A DNA stretch of 64,000 bases from Paenibacillus rhizovicinus (GCF_010365285.1 NZ_CP048286.1:3340001-3404000), one strand, 5' to 3'; positions 10,590-20,063 are shown, counted from the stretch's first letter. Translations and numbers: made by a program. Notes: a model not told the origin generated them from the letters alone.

Positions 10590-11159
10590 TTATTTATCGT
10601 CTTCGTCTTCTTCGTCGTCGAAGTCGCCGTCTTCGCTCTCTTCGTCCGTTTCGGCCTCACCGTCGACTTCGATGCCTTCTTCTTCGGCTTCCTCGTCGTC
10701 GATCAGCACTTCTTCGTCCACTTCCGCCTCTTCCTCGGCTTCGTCGAAGATTTCCTGATCCTCGTCGTACGAATCGAAATCGTCGTCCTCGGCTGCGTAA
10801 GTATCCTCTTCTTCGTCCGTGTACACGTCATCGTCGTCATCTTCGTCGTTAATGATGCGCGAACGCTTCGCATTGCCGACCGGATCCTCGTTGCGCTCGA
10901 CAGGGTACCAGCGTTTCAGTCCCCACATGTTGCTGCCGACGCAGGCGAACCGTCCGTCGATGTTGATTTCTGTATATACTTGCGCAATCACTTGGTTGAT
11001 TTGTTCTTGGGACAAGCCCCGGATTTTCGCAATTTCCATCATGATGTCGCGATAGTAAAACGGCGTATTAGCCGCTTTAAGCAATTCAAATGCCAGGTCG
11101 ACCATCGGCATTTCCTTGACGCGTTCCGGATCGATTTTCAAGACGATCTCGCTGCTCAT
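10590..11159 (-). CDS. rpoE: DNA-directed RNA polymerase subunit delta
   Basis: Firmicute-specific RNA polymerase subunit that speeds enzyme recycling and tunes promoter selectivity. Residues 1-90 form the folded HARE-HTH domain (MVDLAFELLKAANTPFYYRD, FACVGSNMWGLKRWYP). The rest is a long disordered tail almost wholly Asp/Glu, as in known delta subunits. I chose ATG 11159 (AGAGGA about ten bases upstream); an in-frame GTG at 11168 abuts that Shine-Dalgarno and is unlikely. At 189 residues it is slightly longer than the B. subtilis protein. It lies upstream of pyrG, the conserved order. Confidence 0.95.
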   Translation of the reverse strand: MSSEIVLKIDPERVKEMPMVDLAFELLKAANTPFYYRDIMMEIAKIRGLSQEQINQVIAQVYTEINIDGRFACVGSNMWGLKRWYPVERNEDPVGNAKRSRIINDEDDDDDVYTDEEEDTYAAEDDDFDSYDEDQEIFDEAEEEAEVDEEVLIDDEEAEEEGIEVDGEAETDEESEDGDFDDEEDEDDK

Positions 11160-11372
11160 TTCGGACACTTCCTCTCATGTCAAATTGCCTGCCGATTACA
11201 AGCAATCCATTATCAAACTATAGTAAAACCTATTTTATCTCAAAAAGCAAGCATGCCTTGCGGCAAGGATCGGGAAGGCCGAACGATCCCCGTATTTTCG
11301 CGGCAGGTCCGGTTCCGCCCGACTGGCTCCGAACAAGAAAGCGCTGCCCATGCGGATGCTTGCTTGGTCCGT

Positions 11373-11406
11373 AAAAAAAAGAAAAAGCGAAGGATGGCCC
11401 CTTCGC
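11373..11406 (-). terminator. Intrinsic terminator with no recognised gene upstream
   Basis: On the minus strand GCGAAGG, a 6-nt loop, CCTTCGC and T5-C-T8. It would end a minus-strand transcript entering from 11.4-11.6 kb, where I see no convincing gene. Confidence 0.7.
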
Positions 11407-11451
11407 TCCGACTGTATCCTTCCGGATGACGGCAGTTGCCGGTTCCGGTAA

Positions 11452-11474
11452 CAAGAGTCCGTAAAGGACTCTTG
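11452..11474. other. Perfect 9-bp hairpin in the rpoE/protease intergenic region
   Basis: CAAGAGTCC-gtaaa-GGACTCTTG. The region 11.16-11.61 kb separates rpoE from the S8 protease and holds this hairpin, the terminator at 11373-11406 and no supported gene. Confidence 0.45.
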
Positions 11475-11611
11475 GTTTATACTATGTCCCCGTGCGGCGA
11501 ATGACACGGTTTGCAGCCTAATTATGCGAAAAAAGGCAAGTTGCTTATACAGCTTGTTACCCTCCTTCATACAATACTGCAGCATGATTCGCCATGGAGG
11601 GGAAGCAAAAT

Positions 11612-12748
11612 TTGGACAGATCCGCAATTCTCCGCCTGTTGCATAGCGCGACGTCACTTACCGCACCCGCTGCCAAGCGGCGAATCGTCCGTTTTCGGCA
11701 GCACGGCGATTATGAGCGCTTCCTGCTGGAATGGTCGAAATTCGACGTGCCGGATCCCGATGCTTCGGAAGCCGTTCGGCATTTGCCTTCCATAGAAGCC
11801 TTCTCTCTCCCCGTGACGAGCGAGCTGCTCGCCTCCGCTCCGGCCAATGGGATATGGATCGAGAACGATCCCCAGGTATCGGTTCACGCCACCGTGCACA
11901 AACCGGCCGCCCGCGAGAAAGGCATTCCGTGGGGCGTGCAGGAAATCAAAGCGCCGCTGGCCTGGAGCTCCACGACGGGACACCGGGTCAAAGTCGGCGT
12001 CATCGACACCGGCGTCGATTTCAGCCATCCCGACTTGAAGCAGTCGCTGGGACGGGGAATCAACCTGCTCAACCGCGGCACGCTGCCGCATGACGATAAC
12101 GGCCATGGCACGCACATTGCCGGAACGATTGCCGCCGCCAACCAGGTGCACGGCATGATCGGCGTCGCTCCGCGCGCCACGGTGCATCCGGTCAAAGCGT
12201 TCGACCACAACGGCAGCGCCTTCGTGTCCGACATCGTGCTAGGCATCGATTGGTGCGTGCGCAGCGGCATGGATATCGTCAACATGAGCTTCGGCATGAA
12301 AACGCGCAGCAAATCGCTGTTGACCGCCGTCAACAACGCGTTCAACGCCGGGGTCATCATCGTCGCTTCCTCCGGCAACGACGGCAAGCGCAAAGCGATC
12401 GACTATCCCGCCCGCTATCCGCAGACGATCGCGGTCGGCGCAACCAACCGGCTGCGGCGCATCGCCCCGTTCAGTAACCGCGGCATGTATATCGACGTCT
12501 ACGCGCCCGGCGACAAAATCCTGTCCTCCTGGCTGCGCGGCAAATACAACGAAATGAGCGGCACCTCGATGGCGACCTCCCATGTCAGCGGCGCCATCGC
12601 ACTGTTGCTGGCTTATCGCCCGGGCATGACGCCGACGGACATTAAAGCGGTCGTAAAGCGGTCGATGCTCCCCTTAAGAGGCACAAAAGCCCCCCGGCTG
12701 ACCGGGGAGCTGGATGTTATGCGTATGCTGCAGGCCGTGGAACGGTAG
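11612..12748 (+). CDS. S8 family subtilisin-like serine protease
   Basis: Subtilase of about 378 residues. The catalytic triad is visible: Asp in VGVIDTGVD, His in DNGHGTHIAGT, Ser in SGTSMATSHVSGA, plus the oxyanion Asn in VASSGNDG. About 110 residues precede the catalytic domain and look like an inhibitor-type pro-region. There is no signal peptide, so it may be intracellular or exported by another route. The first ATG (11594) carries the GGAGGGG Shine-Dalgarno inside its own codons, so TTG 11612, nine bases after it, is the better start. The gene stands alone, convergent with argS. Confidence 0.88.
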   Translation: MDRSAILRLLHSATSLTAPAAKRRIVRFRQHGDYERFLLEWSKFDVPDPDASEAVRHLPSIEAFSLPVTSELLASAPANGIWIENDPQVSVHATVHKPAAREKGIPWGVQEIKAPLAWSSTTGHRVKVGVIDTGVDFSHPDLKQSLGRGINLLNRGTLPHDDNGHGTHIAGTIAAANQVHGMIGVAPRATVHPVKAFDHNGSAFVSDIVLGIDWCVRSGMDIVNMSFGMKTRSKSLLTAVNNAFNAGVIIVASSGNDGKRKAIDYPARYPQTIAVGATNRLRRIAPFSNRGMYIDVYAPGDKILSSWLRGKYNEMSGTSMATSHVSGAIALLLAYRPGMTPTDIKAVVKRSMLPLRGTKAPRLTGELDVMRMLQAVER

Positions 12749-12790
12749 GTTCCCGGCCTTGTTTTGCGTGCAGGAAGGTTATGAGCTGGC

Positions 12791-14470
12791 TTACATGCGC
12801 TCCGGCGCGGAAACGCCGACCAGCTTCAGCACGTTCGCGATGGCGACGCGCGTTGCGCCGAGCAGCGCGAAGCGCGCTTGCGTCTGCGCAGCGTCTTCGG
12901 TGATGACACGGTCCGCGCGGTAGTAGCTGTGGAACTGCGACGCGAGCTCGTATACATAGCGGATCAGGCGGTGCGGCGCGTATTGCGCTGCCGCTTCCGC
13001 GATTTCAAGCGGCAGCTCGCCGATTTTGCGAAGCAGGTCGAATTCATGCTCCGTCGTCAATTGGCTCAAGTCCACCTGGTCAAGCGGCAGCACGGCAATG
13101 CCCTGCTCCTCGGCCTGGCGGAAAATGCTGCAGATCCGCGCATGGGCGTACTGAACGTAGAACACCGGGTTCTCGTTCGAAGTCGAAATAGCCAGATCCA
13201 TGTCGAAGTCGAGATGGGAGTCCATGCTGCGCATCGTGAAGAAGTAACGGATCGCATCCGTGCCGACTTCTTCCGTAAGGTCTTCCATCGTAACCGCTTT
13301 GCCGGTACGTTTGGACATCTTGACCTTCTCGCCGTTCTGGAACAGGCTGACCATCTGGGCGATCAATACGACCAGCTTCTGCGGATCGTTGCCGAGCGCT
13401 TCCATGGCCGCTTTCACGCGCGGGATGTAGCCGTGGTGGTCAGCGCCCCAGATATTGATCATTTTGTCGAAGCCGCGGCCGTATTTGTCGCGGTGGTACG
13501 CGATGTCCGGCGTCAAATACGTGTACGAACCGTCATTTTTCACGAGCACGCGGTTCTTGTCGTCGCCGTAAGCCATCGTGTTCAGCCACGTTGCGCCTTC
13601 TTCTTCGTAGACTTGACCGCGTTCGCGAAGCGCCTCAAGCGCCTGCACGACTTGGCCTGTCTGATAAAGCGAGGTCTCGCTGTACCACACATCGAAGTTT
13701 ACGCGGAATTCGCCCAGGTCGCGCTTGATCTTCGCAAGCTCGCGCTCCAAACCGTAATCGCGGAAGAAGGTGAAACGCTCTTCATCGGACAGCGACAGCA
13801 GGCGGTCGCCTTCCGTTGCCGCCAGCTCCTTCGCGAAGCCGACGATATCCTCGCCGTGGTAACCGTCTTCCGGCATCTCGGCGTCTTGGCCGAGCGCCTG
13901 CTTGTAGCGCGCTTCGATCGAAAGCGCCAAATTCGCCACCTGCTTGCCGGCGTCGTTGATGTAATACTCGCGCGTGACGTCATAGCCCGCATAATCGAGC
14001 AGATTGCAGAGCGCATCCCCTACGGCCGCGCCGCGGGCATGGCCCAAGTGCAGGCTGCCGGTCGGATTGGCGCTGACGAACTCGACTTGCACGCGCTGTC
14101 CGCCGCCGATGCCGATGCGGCCGTAGTCGGCGCCCTGCGCCATCGTTTCGGCGACGACCGGATACAGGTAGCTGCGGTCCATGCGGAAGTTAATGAAACC
14201 GGGGCCGGCGATCTCCGCGCTTTGGATGGACGCCTTGGCCGTATCCAAATGCGCAATGATCGCTTCCGCGATCTGACGCGGGTTCTTCTTCGCCAGCTTC
14301 GTCAGCTGCATGGCGGCGTTCGTGGCGAGATCGCCGTGCGTCTTCTCCTTCGGTACTTCGAGCACGAAAACCGGAAGCTCCTCCCGTGCCGCCAGGCCGG
14401 CGGCTACGACCGCGTCGGCGATGGCGTCCTTTACTTGCTGGTGCAGCTGTTCAATAACATTGAGTTTCAT
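12791..14470 (-). CDS. argS: Arginyl-tRNA synthetase
   Basis: Class I aminoacyl-tRNA synthetase charging tRNA-Arg (559 residues). It has the N-terminal Add-1 tRNA-binding domain, the HIGH motif as [14 protein letters not shown], a KMSKR motif ([13 protein letters not shown]) and the DALR anticodon-binding domain with the terminal [16 protein letters not shown] 14470 follows AGGAGG. It is second in an operon behind ywiB, and the upstream T-box with an Arg specifier codon makes expression respond to uncharged tRNA-Arg. Confidence 0.97.
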   Translation of the reverse strand: MKLNVIEQLHQQVKDAIADAVVAAGLAAREELPVFVLEVPKEKTHGDLATNAAMQLTKLAKKNPRQIAEAIIAHLDTAKASIQSAEIAGPGFINFRMDRSYLYPVVAETMAQGADYGRIGIGGGQRVQVEFVSANPTGSLHLGHARGAAVGDALCNLLDYAGYDVTREYYINDAGKQVANLALSIEARYKQALGQDAEMPEDGYHGEDIVGFAKELAATEGDRLLSLSDEERFTFFRDYGLERELAKIKRDLGEFRVNFDVWYSETSLYQTGQVVQALEALRERGQVYEEEGATWLNTMAYGDDKNRVLVKNDGSYTYLTPDIAYHRDKYGRGFDKMINIWGADHHGYIPRVKAAMEALGNDPQKLVVLIAQMVSLFQNGEKVKMSKRTGKAVTMEDLTEEVGTDAIRYFFTMRSMDSHLDFDMDLAISTSNENPVFYVQYAHARICSIFRQAEEQGIAVLPLDQVDLSQLTTEHEFDLLRKIGELPLEIAEAAAQYAPHRLIRYVYELASQFHSYYRADRVITEDAAQTQARFALLGATRVAIANVLKLVGVSAPERM

Positions 14471-14527
14471 AACGAATCATGTCCTCCTATTAATGGTAAG
14501 TCTTAAATCTATCGTCGGCACGCTGCC

Positions 14528-14977
14528 TTACGCTTCTTCCGCACGAAGGCGAATCTTGAAGCTTCCGATCTGTTCGCCGCCAACGAGCAGGTTGTAATGC
14601 CATTCCAGCAGCAGCGGCAAGTTCGGCCGCAGCACTTCCTCGCTCGGTCCCGCTTTCGACAAGTCGCCGAACTGAACCCACAGCAGGCTCGTTTCCGTCT
14701 CCAACGGGAATGACGCATGACGCGATTCATACTGTCCGTTATAGCGGACGCCGGCTGCGAACGTCTGCTGCGACTCCACGGCACCGCGCCGGGTTACGCT
14801 GAGCTCGCCTTCGCGCCAGCGGACGATGGTCCGCACCTCGCTGCCGTCCTCGGACTCCGCATACCGCAGGAAGAACGTACTGCCCTTGCGGTACCACTCG
14901 CCGTCGATGAGATTGTGCTGCTCTTCGCCGTCGATATCGCTTTCCAGCGTGATTCTCACGTTGGCCTTATCGTTCAT
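14528..14977 (-). CDS. ywiB: DUF1934 family beta-barrel protein (YwiB)
   Basis: A 149-residue cytoplasmic protein of the DUF1934/YwiB family, a calycin-like beta-barrel of unknown function encoded next to argS in Bacilli. Visible features are alternating beta-strand stretches (ANVRITLESDI, STFFLRYAES, RTIVRWREGELSVTRRG) and the conserved C-terminal WHYNLLVGGEQIGSFKIRL. It starts at ATG 14977 and ends 57 bp before argS. A T-box leader controls both genes. Confidence 0.85.
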   Translation of the reverse strand: MNDKANVRITLESDIDGEEQHNLIDGEWYRKGSTFFLRYAESEDGSEVRTIVRWREGELSVTRRGAVESQQTFAAGVRYNGQYESRHASFPLETETSLLWVQFGDLSKAGPSEEVLRPNLPLLLEWHYNLLVGGEQIGSFKIRLRAEEA

Positions 14978-15076
14978 CGCTGTCGCCCCCCGTCCTCTTC
15001 ATACTCCCACTATAGCAGGCGGATTCTGATTTTCAAATGGGGCCCTGCGCGCGGATACGGACCCCTTGCCGCGTAA

Positions 15077-15108
15077 TCTCCGAAGCCTAATGCGAATTGC
15101 TTCGGAGA
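15077..15108. other. Perfect 10-bp hairpin between T-box terminator and ywiB
   Basis: TCTCCGAAGC, a 12-nt loop, GCTTCGGAGA. It is not followed by T residues. It lies in the transcript after T-box readthrough, about 100 nt before ywiB; possibly an RNA stability or processing element. Confidence 0.5.
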
Positions 15109-15115
15109 ACAAGAA

Positions 15116-15415
15116 AACCCCCGTCTCAATAAAGAGACGGAGGTTGATTTCCGCGGTACCACTCTTCTGGCTGCACTCCCCGCCGAACGACGGATACGAG
15201 CGCGTGCCTCTCGAACACGATAACGGGGTGACCGGATCGACCTAGCAAGGCGAATGCCGCATTCTCCGTCTCCGACAGCGAACCAGCGCCTTTATTCAGT
15301 AAATCAACTCCCGGGTGCGATTCCCTTGCCCCGCTGCGCCGGCTTCCACCATCCCGGCTCGCTGCTGTCAGCGCCTTGCAAGCTACTATCCCGTTCATCG
15401 TATGTGGCTGTTATT
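15116..15415 (-). promoter_or_regulatory. T-box riboswitch sensing tRNA-Arg (specifier CGC)
   Basis: The minus-strand leader has the T-box sequence AGAGTGGTACCGCGG (15165-15151), followed by a terminator with arms AACCTCCGTCTC / GAGACGGGGGTT and T residues (15145-15113). In stem I the loop-E element AGTA pairs opposite GAA-T-CGC-A; by the GAA-N-specifier spacing of glyQS leaders the specifier is CGC (Arg). This matches the downstream argS. Uncharged tRNA-Arg should stabilise the antiterminator and allow ywiB-argS transcription. Confidence 0.92.
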
Positions 15416-15421
15416 TGTCCT

Positions 15422-15449
15422 ATTATATGCGACCTCGCCAAAAATGCAA
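15422..15449 (-). promoter_or_regulatory. Promoter of the T-box/ywiB/argS operon
   Basis: A perfect TATAAT (15427-15422, minus) with a weak -35 TTGCAT (15449-15444) and a 16-bp spacer. The transcript start would be near 15415. Confidence 0.65.
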
Positions 15450-15459
15450 GCGGCAATTG

Positions 15460-15963
15460 TCATCTCAAGTACGGAAGCAGCACGCGCCACGCTTCGATCC
15501 GGTCGGCGGTCGTGCGCATCGTTTTCGTCGGGATCGGGCTCGTCGACGGCAGCTTTATCTTCGTCAGACCCGCCATGACGGGATGATCCTTGAAATACTT
15601 CATGAAGGTATCATGCGATTTCGCGCCGTTGAAAATCAAACCTCTTACGCTCGGATAGTCCGCGAGCAAGCCCGGCAGGTCGTTCGGAACTTCAGCCCGG
15701 ATATTGGCATCCAGACTGCCCTCCCGCTCGCAGGACGCGATAACGTCCCACATGGCGATCCCGTGCGAGGCCGCAAACGCCAGCCGATCCTCGTAGGTCT
15801 CGTCCGGTTCCCGGCCGAACAGCCCGTAAAGCACCCGCCACATATGGTTTCGCGGATTGCCGTAATATTGGTTCACGGCAATCGATGCCTGGCCCGGCAT
15901 GCTGCCAAGCACGAGAAGCACCGCCCCTTCGTGGATCATCGGCGGGAATGAATGTACGCGCAT
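15460..15963 (-). CDS. Hypoxanthine/uracil DNA glycosylase (UDG superfamily, family 6-like)
   Basis: Base-excision repair enzyme predicted to remove deaminated bases, chiefly hypoxanthine. The 167-residue protein has the superfamily motif A as LVLGSMPGQAS, the QYYGNPRNHMWRV segment characteristic of the HDG/family 6 group, and the C-terminal LPSTSPIPT motif. ATG 15963 has GAGGAGG upstream; an earlier in-frame ATG lacks one. It is a single-gene unit upstream of the argS T-box. The exact base specificity (inosine, uracil, or both) cannot be read from sequence. Confidence 0.85.
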   Translation of the reverse strand: MRVHSFPPMIHEGAVLLVLGSMPGQASIAVNQYYGNPRNHMWRVLYGLFGREPDETYEDRLAFAASHGIAMWDVIASCEREGSLDANIRAEVPNDLPGLLADYPSVRGLIFNGAKSHDTFMKYFKDHPVMAGLTKIKLPSTSPIPTKTMRTTADRIEAWRVLLPYLR

Positions 15964-16120
15964 CGGTAGATCGCCTCCTCTACCTCCGAGCTTAACCGGA
16001 GTAGACGTCCCTTGGCAACCGATCGGGTATGTCGTCACCACCGTGGCGCATGGCACAGGCCCTGCTCACGCTTGGCTTGTCCCCCCGCAAAGCAGCGGAT
16101 GATCCTCGTCTGCGCTGCGC

Positions 16121-16372
16121 CTACAATTGTGGCGAGCCCGGCGGAAGTCCGCTCAACTTCTCCAGCCTCAGGCAGATTTCATGCTGCCAATCGACGTCCC
16201 CGATCATCGATGCGGCCAGGGACAAGTTGTGCAAATTGGCGATTTGTCTGACATGCATGGCATTGACGGCGAGGCAGTGTTCGAAATCGGCCTGCTCTTC
16301 CCCTGTCAGATGCCGGGCTCCGCGAATCGTCCACAGTTCCGCAAGCCGTTCATGAATCGGCAAAATGGTCAT
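16121..16372 (-). CDS. Small conserved-looking protein of unknown function
   Basis: An 83-residue soluble, mostly helical protein rich in His, Trp and Cys (EEQADFEHCLAVNAMHV, DWQHEICLRLEKL). It has a good GGGAGG Shine-Dalgarno before ATG 16372. There is no signal peptide or membrane segment. It resembles short hypothetical proteins seen in Paenibacillus genomes, but I recognise no characterised domain. It stands alone between the glycosylase and the terminator of the PHP operon. Confidence 0.65.
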   Translation of the reverse strand: MTILPIHERLAELWTIRGARHLTGEEQADFEHCLAVNAMHVRQIANLHNLSLAASMIGDVDWQHEICLRLEKLSGLPPGSPQL

Positions 16373-16541
16373 GCTCTCGCGCCTCCCTCTATCGTCTCAC
16401 ACTAGTATCCAGTATGACCAAAAAAGAAAGCTTCCAAGCGCCGATCGGCCCGCTTTATGGACAATCGCAGCTGAAAACGAACTAAAAATAGCGCTTTGTT
16501 ATTTTATGACGAGAGCATGGCTCCGGTACGCCGGCCAGCAT

Positions 16542-16563
16542 AAAAAAACCGCCCGAAGGCGGT
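16542..16563 (-). terminator. Terminator of the LacI/ABC/PHP operon
   Basis: On the minus strand ACCGCC-ttcg-GGCGGT followed by T residues, about 100 bp after the PHP gene. A stable UUCG tetraloop caps the stem. Confidence 0.9.
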
Positions 16564-16663
16564 ATCCATCCCTGCATGCAGTCTGCGCGCATTAAGCCGG
16601 CCCGACGCAGGCACGCGCGCGATCCTGCGCCTTGGCCGAACCGCGACGCCGCACAGGGAATGC

Positions 16664-18247
16664 CTAAACGCCCGGTTCCTCGGCGCGGCCGATATAGATC
16701 GGGTTCGTCATGCAAGTCATGACGGACACGTTCAATCCGTCCGCATGGCGGCGCGCCTCCAGCCGGTAAAACAACCGGTTCGCCGCGCCTTGGAACGAAA
16801 TGCGGGCGCGCCCGTTAGACGCGTCCGCCGTTTGCGGCGCCGGAGCCGCTGCCGCTGCCGCCGCAGACGTTCCGTCCGCGCGACCTTGCCCGCCGCAGGC
16901 ATCGGCGGCATCGGCCTCCGCTTCGATGGCGAGGATCGCGGCTATCTCCCGCTGAACGGCCCACTCGCCGTCTTCCGCCGCGAAGCGCTCCCATTCCCGC
17001 CGTTCGCCGGAATCCGCGCCGCCAATGTCCCAGACCGCTTCGATGCCGCGGTCCGACCAGAGCGAAATCCGATCGCCCTTCGCGCCGCAAACGTCTATCT
17101 TCAACGGCACGCCGGATACCGCTTCTTCGGCCGGAATTATATCGCCGACGCCGTACTCCCCCGACACGAGGTTCATGCACGTCTCGTCGGGATCGAACGA
17201 CAGCACGACGCGGCCGCGCCGGATGCCGTCCAGCAAGCCCGCCACCGTGTCGGACTCCGTCCAAACGGAGGCAGTCGGCCGGCCGTGCTTGACGAACCGG
17301 TCGACGCGGTGCGTGTCGCTGCCGCCGAGCGCGACGAGCCGCCGGCCTTGCGCCAGCTGCCCGTGCCACCAGGCAACGGCGCGTTCGTTCAGCGCGCGCC
17401 ACGGGCCGTTCCATACTTCGACCGCGTCATACGGCGCATCGAAGCCAAGCTCCCACGGACAAGCCGGGCAGAACGGATGGTTCAGCGAGACGAACGCGCC
17501 GCGTGCCTGCGCTTCGATCAGCACGCCGTCCGCCTGCTCGGCCGTCACGACACGGAAATCCCGCAGCGCGTCCGGCGCGCCGAAGGCGTTGGCATGGCCG
17601 AAGTAGCTCGTCAGTTCCACGCCCGGAACGAGCAGCAGCTGCTCGTCGGGAGCGAGCGCCGCTAGATTTTGCGAGGATGTATTGTGGTCGGTGAGCGCCA
17701 TGAATTCGAGCCCCCGTTCCCGGCAGGATTCCTTGGCCTGCTCCACCGTGTACCGTCCGTCGCTGTGCACGCTGTGCATATGAAGGTCGCCCTTCATCCA
17801 GCGCCCTCTCCGCAAGGACAGCTCCACTTCGACGACGACCTCCGCCCCGCCGGCGGGGATTTTGTACGCCCCGAGCAGCACGGCCCATTCGCCCTGCGCA
17901 ATCGGTCCGCAGCGGTAGCCGGGGGTCGCCTTCTCCAGCCCGACGAAGAACGCTTCGCGGTCGCCGCCGCTCCAGCCGACGATGCGCTCCGGCGCGCGCA
18001 GGCCGATATCGACAACCGTCTCTTCGACTCCGCCGCGTTCGTACCGGTATGCGACATCGATACGCTCGACCTCGCCTTCGAGCTGGAAGGGCACCTCCAA
18101 ATACGTGCGCTCCTCGTCCTTCCCGATCCATCGCCGCAGCACGAGCCTGCGTTTGCCGCATGTTTTGCCCGAAGCCGTTCTTCCCTCGGCGACGCCATCG
18201 GCTGCCGAACCGACGGCCGCCTCCTTGCCGTGCATGCCCGCTTCCAT
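16664..18247 (-). CDS. PHP-domain (CehA/McbA-like) metallohydrolase
   Basis: A 527-residue protein with an N-terminal beta-rich region (about 1-150) and a PHP phosphoesterase core: the metal-binding KGDLHMHSVHSDG, ALTDHNTSS, VPGVELTSYFGH, the His in VSLNHPF, and a late GGSDTHR. This is the CehA/McbA-type arrangement. An Ala/Gly-rich insert (about 455-490) separates a C-terminal beta domain. ATG 18247 follows AGGAGG. It begins 14 bp after the permease gene in a CUT1 transporter operon, so it probably hydrolyses a phosphodiester or a derivative of the imported substrate. Cytoplasmic; no signal peptide. Confidence 0.82.
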   Translation of the reverse strand: MEAGMHGKEAAVGSAADGVAEGRTASGKTCGKRRLVLRRWIGKDEERTYLEVPFQLEGEVERIDVAYRYERGGVEETVVDIGLRAPERIVGWSGGDREAFFVGLEKATPGYRCGPIAQGEWAVLLGAYKIPAGGAEVVVEVELSLRRGRWMKGDLHMHSVHSDGRYTVEQAKESCRERGLEFMALTDHNTSSQNLAALAPDEQLLLVPGVELTSYFGHANAFGAPDALRDFRVVTAEQADGVLIEAQARGAFVSLNHPFCPACPWELGFDAPYDAVEVWNGPWRALNERAVAWWHGQLAQGRRLVALGGSDTHRVDRFVKHGRPTASVWTESDTVAGLLDGIRRGRVVLSFDPDETCMNLVSGEYGVGDIIPAEEAVSGVPLKIDVCGAKGDRISLWSDRGIEAVWDIGGADSGERREWERFAAEDGEWAVQREIAAILAIEAEADAADACGGQGRADGTSAAAAAAAPAPQTADASNGRARISFQGAANRLFYRLEARRHADGLNVSVMTCMTNPIYIGRAEEPGV

Positions 18248-18260
18248 CGTTCTCGTCCTC

Positions 18261-19130
18261 CTATTCCTTGCTTGCGCCAAGCAGGATGCCTTTCATGAAG
18301 TATTTCTGCACGAACGGATAGACGGCCAGAAGGGGAATAATGCTGATAATAATACCCGCCATTCGCACGTTCGTCGTCACCATATACGTGCCCGAGTTGC
18401 TGTTCGTATCGATAATCATCGCCTTGAGCGCGACCTGCAGCGTATATTTCATCGAGTCGTTAATGAACATGACCGGCGCCGTGAACATATTCCACCGTCC
18501 GACGAATTCGAACAGGACGACCGTCGCCAACCCGGCAGCCGCAAGCCGCATATACATCGTCAGGAAAATCCGGAATTCCCCCGCGCCGTCGATCTTCGCC
18601 GATTCCGCCATTTCGTAGGGCACGTTCAAGAAGAAGCTGCGCATGAGCAAAATCGAAAAGCCCGAGACCAGCCCGGACAAGACGAGCGCGCTGAGCGTAT
18701 TGATCAGATGCAAATCCTTGTTCACCACGTACAACGGAATCATGATCGCTTCCTGCGGCACCATCATCGTAATGAGCACGAAGGTCAGCATGATTCTCCG
18801 GCCTGGCAGACGAGGGTAGATGAACACGTACCCGGCAAGGCTGGACAGCAGGACGTGAAGCGCGGTGCCGATCACGGTCACGATAGCACTGTTCATGAAC
18901 GGCCGCCAAATGTCGAGACTCTTCCATACGATGGCGTACCCTTCGGCGCTGAACGCTTTCGGCCACAGGATGATTTCGGGCTGCATGGAGGCGACGCCGG
19001 AAGAGAAGGACAAGGCCACCACGTTGATAAACGGGATGATCATGGTCAGCATGAGCGCAAACAGGAACAGGGCGTTCAGCGTATCGAAAGCTTTACTTTT
19101 CCATCCCAGCCGTTCGAATCGATCGGACAT
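18261..19130 (-). CDS. CUT1 carbohydrate ABC transporter permease (MalG/LplC type)
   Basis: Inner-membrane permease of 289 residues with six predicted membrane segments. The EAA loop that docks the ATPase reads EMAESAKIDGAGEFRIF, a degenerate but recognisable version. The C-terminus LAVYPFVQKYFMKGILLGASKE is typical of MalG-type partners. ATG 19130 has GAGGTG seven bases upstream, and that Shine-Dalgarno overlaps the end of the preceding permease gene, indicating translational coupling. No ATPase gene is present; such systems usually share a general MsmX-type ATPase. Confidence 0.9.
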   Translation of the reverse strand: MSDRFERLGWKSKAFDTLNALFLFALMLTMIIPFINVVALSFSSGVASMQPEIILWPKAFSAEGYAIVWKSLDIWRPFMNSAIVTVIGTALHVLLSSLAGYVFIYPRLPGRRIMLTFVLITMMVPQEAIMIPLYVVNKDLHLINTLSALVLSGLVSGFSILLMRSFFLNVPYEMAESAKIDGAGEFRIFLTMYMRLAAAGLATVVLFEFVGRWNMFTAPVMFINDSMKYTLQVALKAMIIDTNSNSGTYMVTTNVRMAGIIISIIPLLAVYPFVQKYFMKGILLGASKE

Positions 19131-19134
19131 TTCA

Positions 19135-20010
19135 TTACACCTCATCAAATCGCGTTACTCGCCGTACGACGAGCGTCAACGCAAGCGTTAGTAGTAGGAC
19201 GAAGAAGCTGGCCGCCGAGGCGGGTCCGAGCTTGATGTCGAGAATGCCTTTCTGGAACGTGTACATCATCAGCACGTCGACTTTCGTAGCGATCGTCGGG
19301 TTGCGCAGGACGAACACCTCATCGAAAATCCGCAAAATCCCGAGCGTATTGAGCAGGAAGACGACCTTCATCGTATTGCCGAGCTGCGGTAGCGTGACGC
19401 GGATAAGCTGCTGCCAGCGCGTCGCCCCGTCGATGCGCGCCGCTTCGTACAGCGACGGATTGATCGACACGATGCCCGCCAGGAACAAAATGCACGTGTA
19501 CCCCATCTCCTTCCACGTCGCGAGCCAAATCATGATCCAGCGCGCCCACGTGGAATCGGCCAGGAAATTGAACGGCGCCCGATGGAAGACATGGACGAGA
19601 ATCATATTGACAAGCCCGCTGTCCGGCGACAGCATGAAAATCCAAATCCCGCCGACGACCACCCAAGAGAGCAGATGAGGCACGTACAGCACCATCTGCG
19701 CCAGCTTCTTGTACCAGGTTCGCAGCACTTCGTTCAGCGAGAGCGCGATAATAAGAGGCGCTGCAAAGGTGAACAGCAGAATGCCGCCGCCGATGACGAG
19801 CGTGTTGACCATCGCATCCCAGAACATCGAGTCGTGCATGACGGCGCTATAGTTCGCGAACCCGACATACGGCCGATCGCCCATCAGCCTGTAGTCCTGA
19901 AAGCTGGTTTGCAGCCCCTTCACGAGCGGATAGTAGGCAAATACGAGAAAATACGCTATGACCGGCACCATCATGACATAGAGCGCGCCGTATCGCTTCA
20001 ACACCTTCAT
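19135..20010 (-). CDS. CUT1 carbohydrate ABC transporter permease (LplB type)
   Basis: A 291-residue membrane permease with about six transmembrane segments and a well conserved EAA loop (YEAARIDGATRWQQLIRVTLPQL, positions about 195-217 in two parts). The N-terminus RYGALYVMMVPVIAYFLVF is typical of LplB/UgpA-type permeases for oligosaccharides, including uronate oligomers. Its stop codon falls a few bases before the start of the second permease gene. It follows the binding-protein gene, from which it is separated by a hairpin that may lower its expression. Confidence 0.92.
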   Translation of the reverse strand: MKVLKRYGALYVMMVPVIAYFLVFAYYPLVKGLQTSFQDYRLMGDRPYVGFANYSAVMHDSMFWDAMVNTLVIGGGILLFTFAAPLIIALSLNEVLRTWYKKLAQMVLYVPHLLSWVVVGGIWIFMLSPDSGLVNMILVHVFHRAPFNFLADSTWARWIMIWLATWKEMGYTCILFLAGIVSINPSLYEAARIDGATRWQQLIRVTLPQLGNTMKVVFLLNTLGILRIFDEVFVLRNPTIATKVDVLMMYTFQKGILDIKLGPASAASFFVLLLTLALTLVVRRVTRFDEV

Positions 20011-20063
20011 GACTTTTTTCCACGTCCTTCTATGGTAAAGATCGCTAATAAGCAGTTAAAAAG

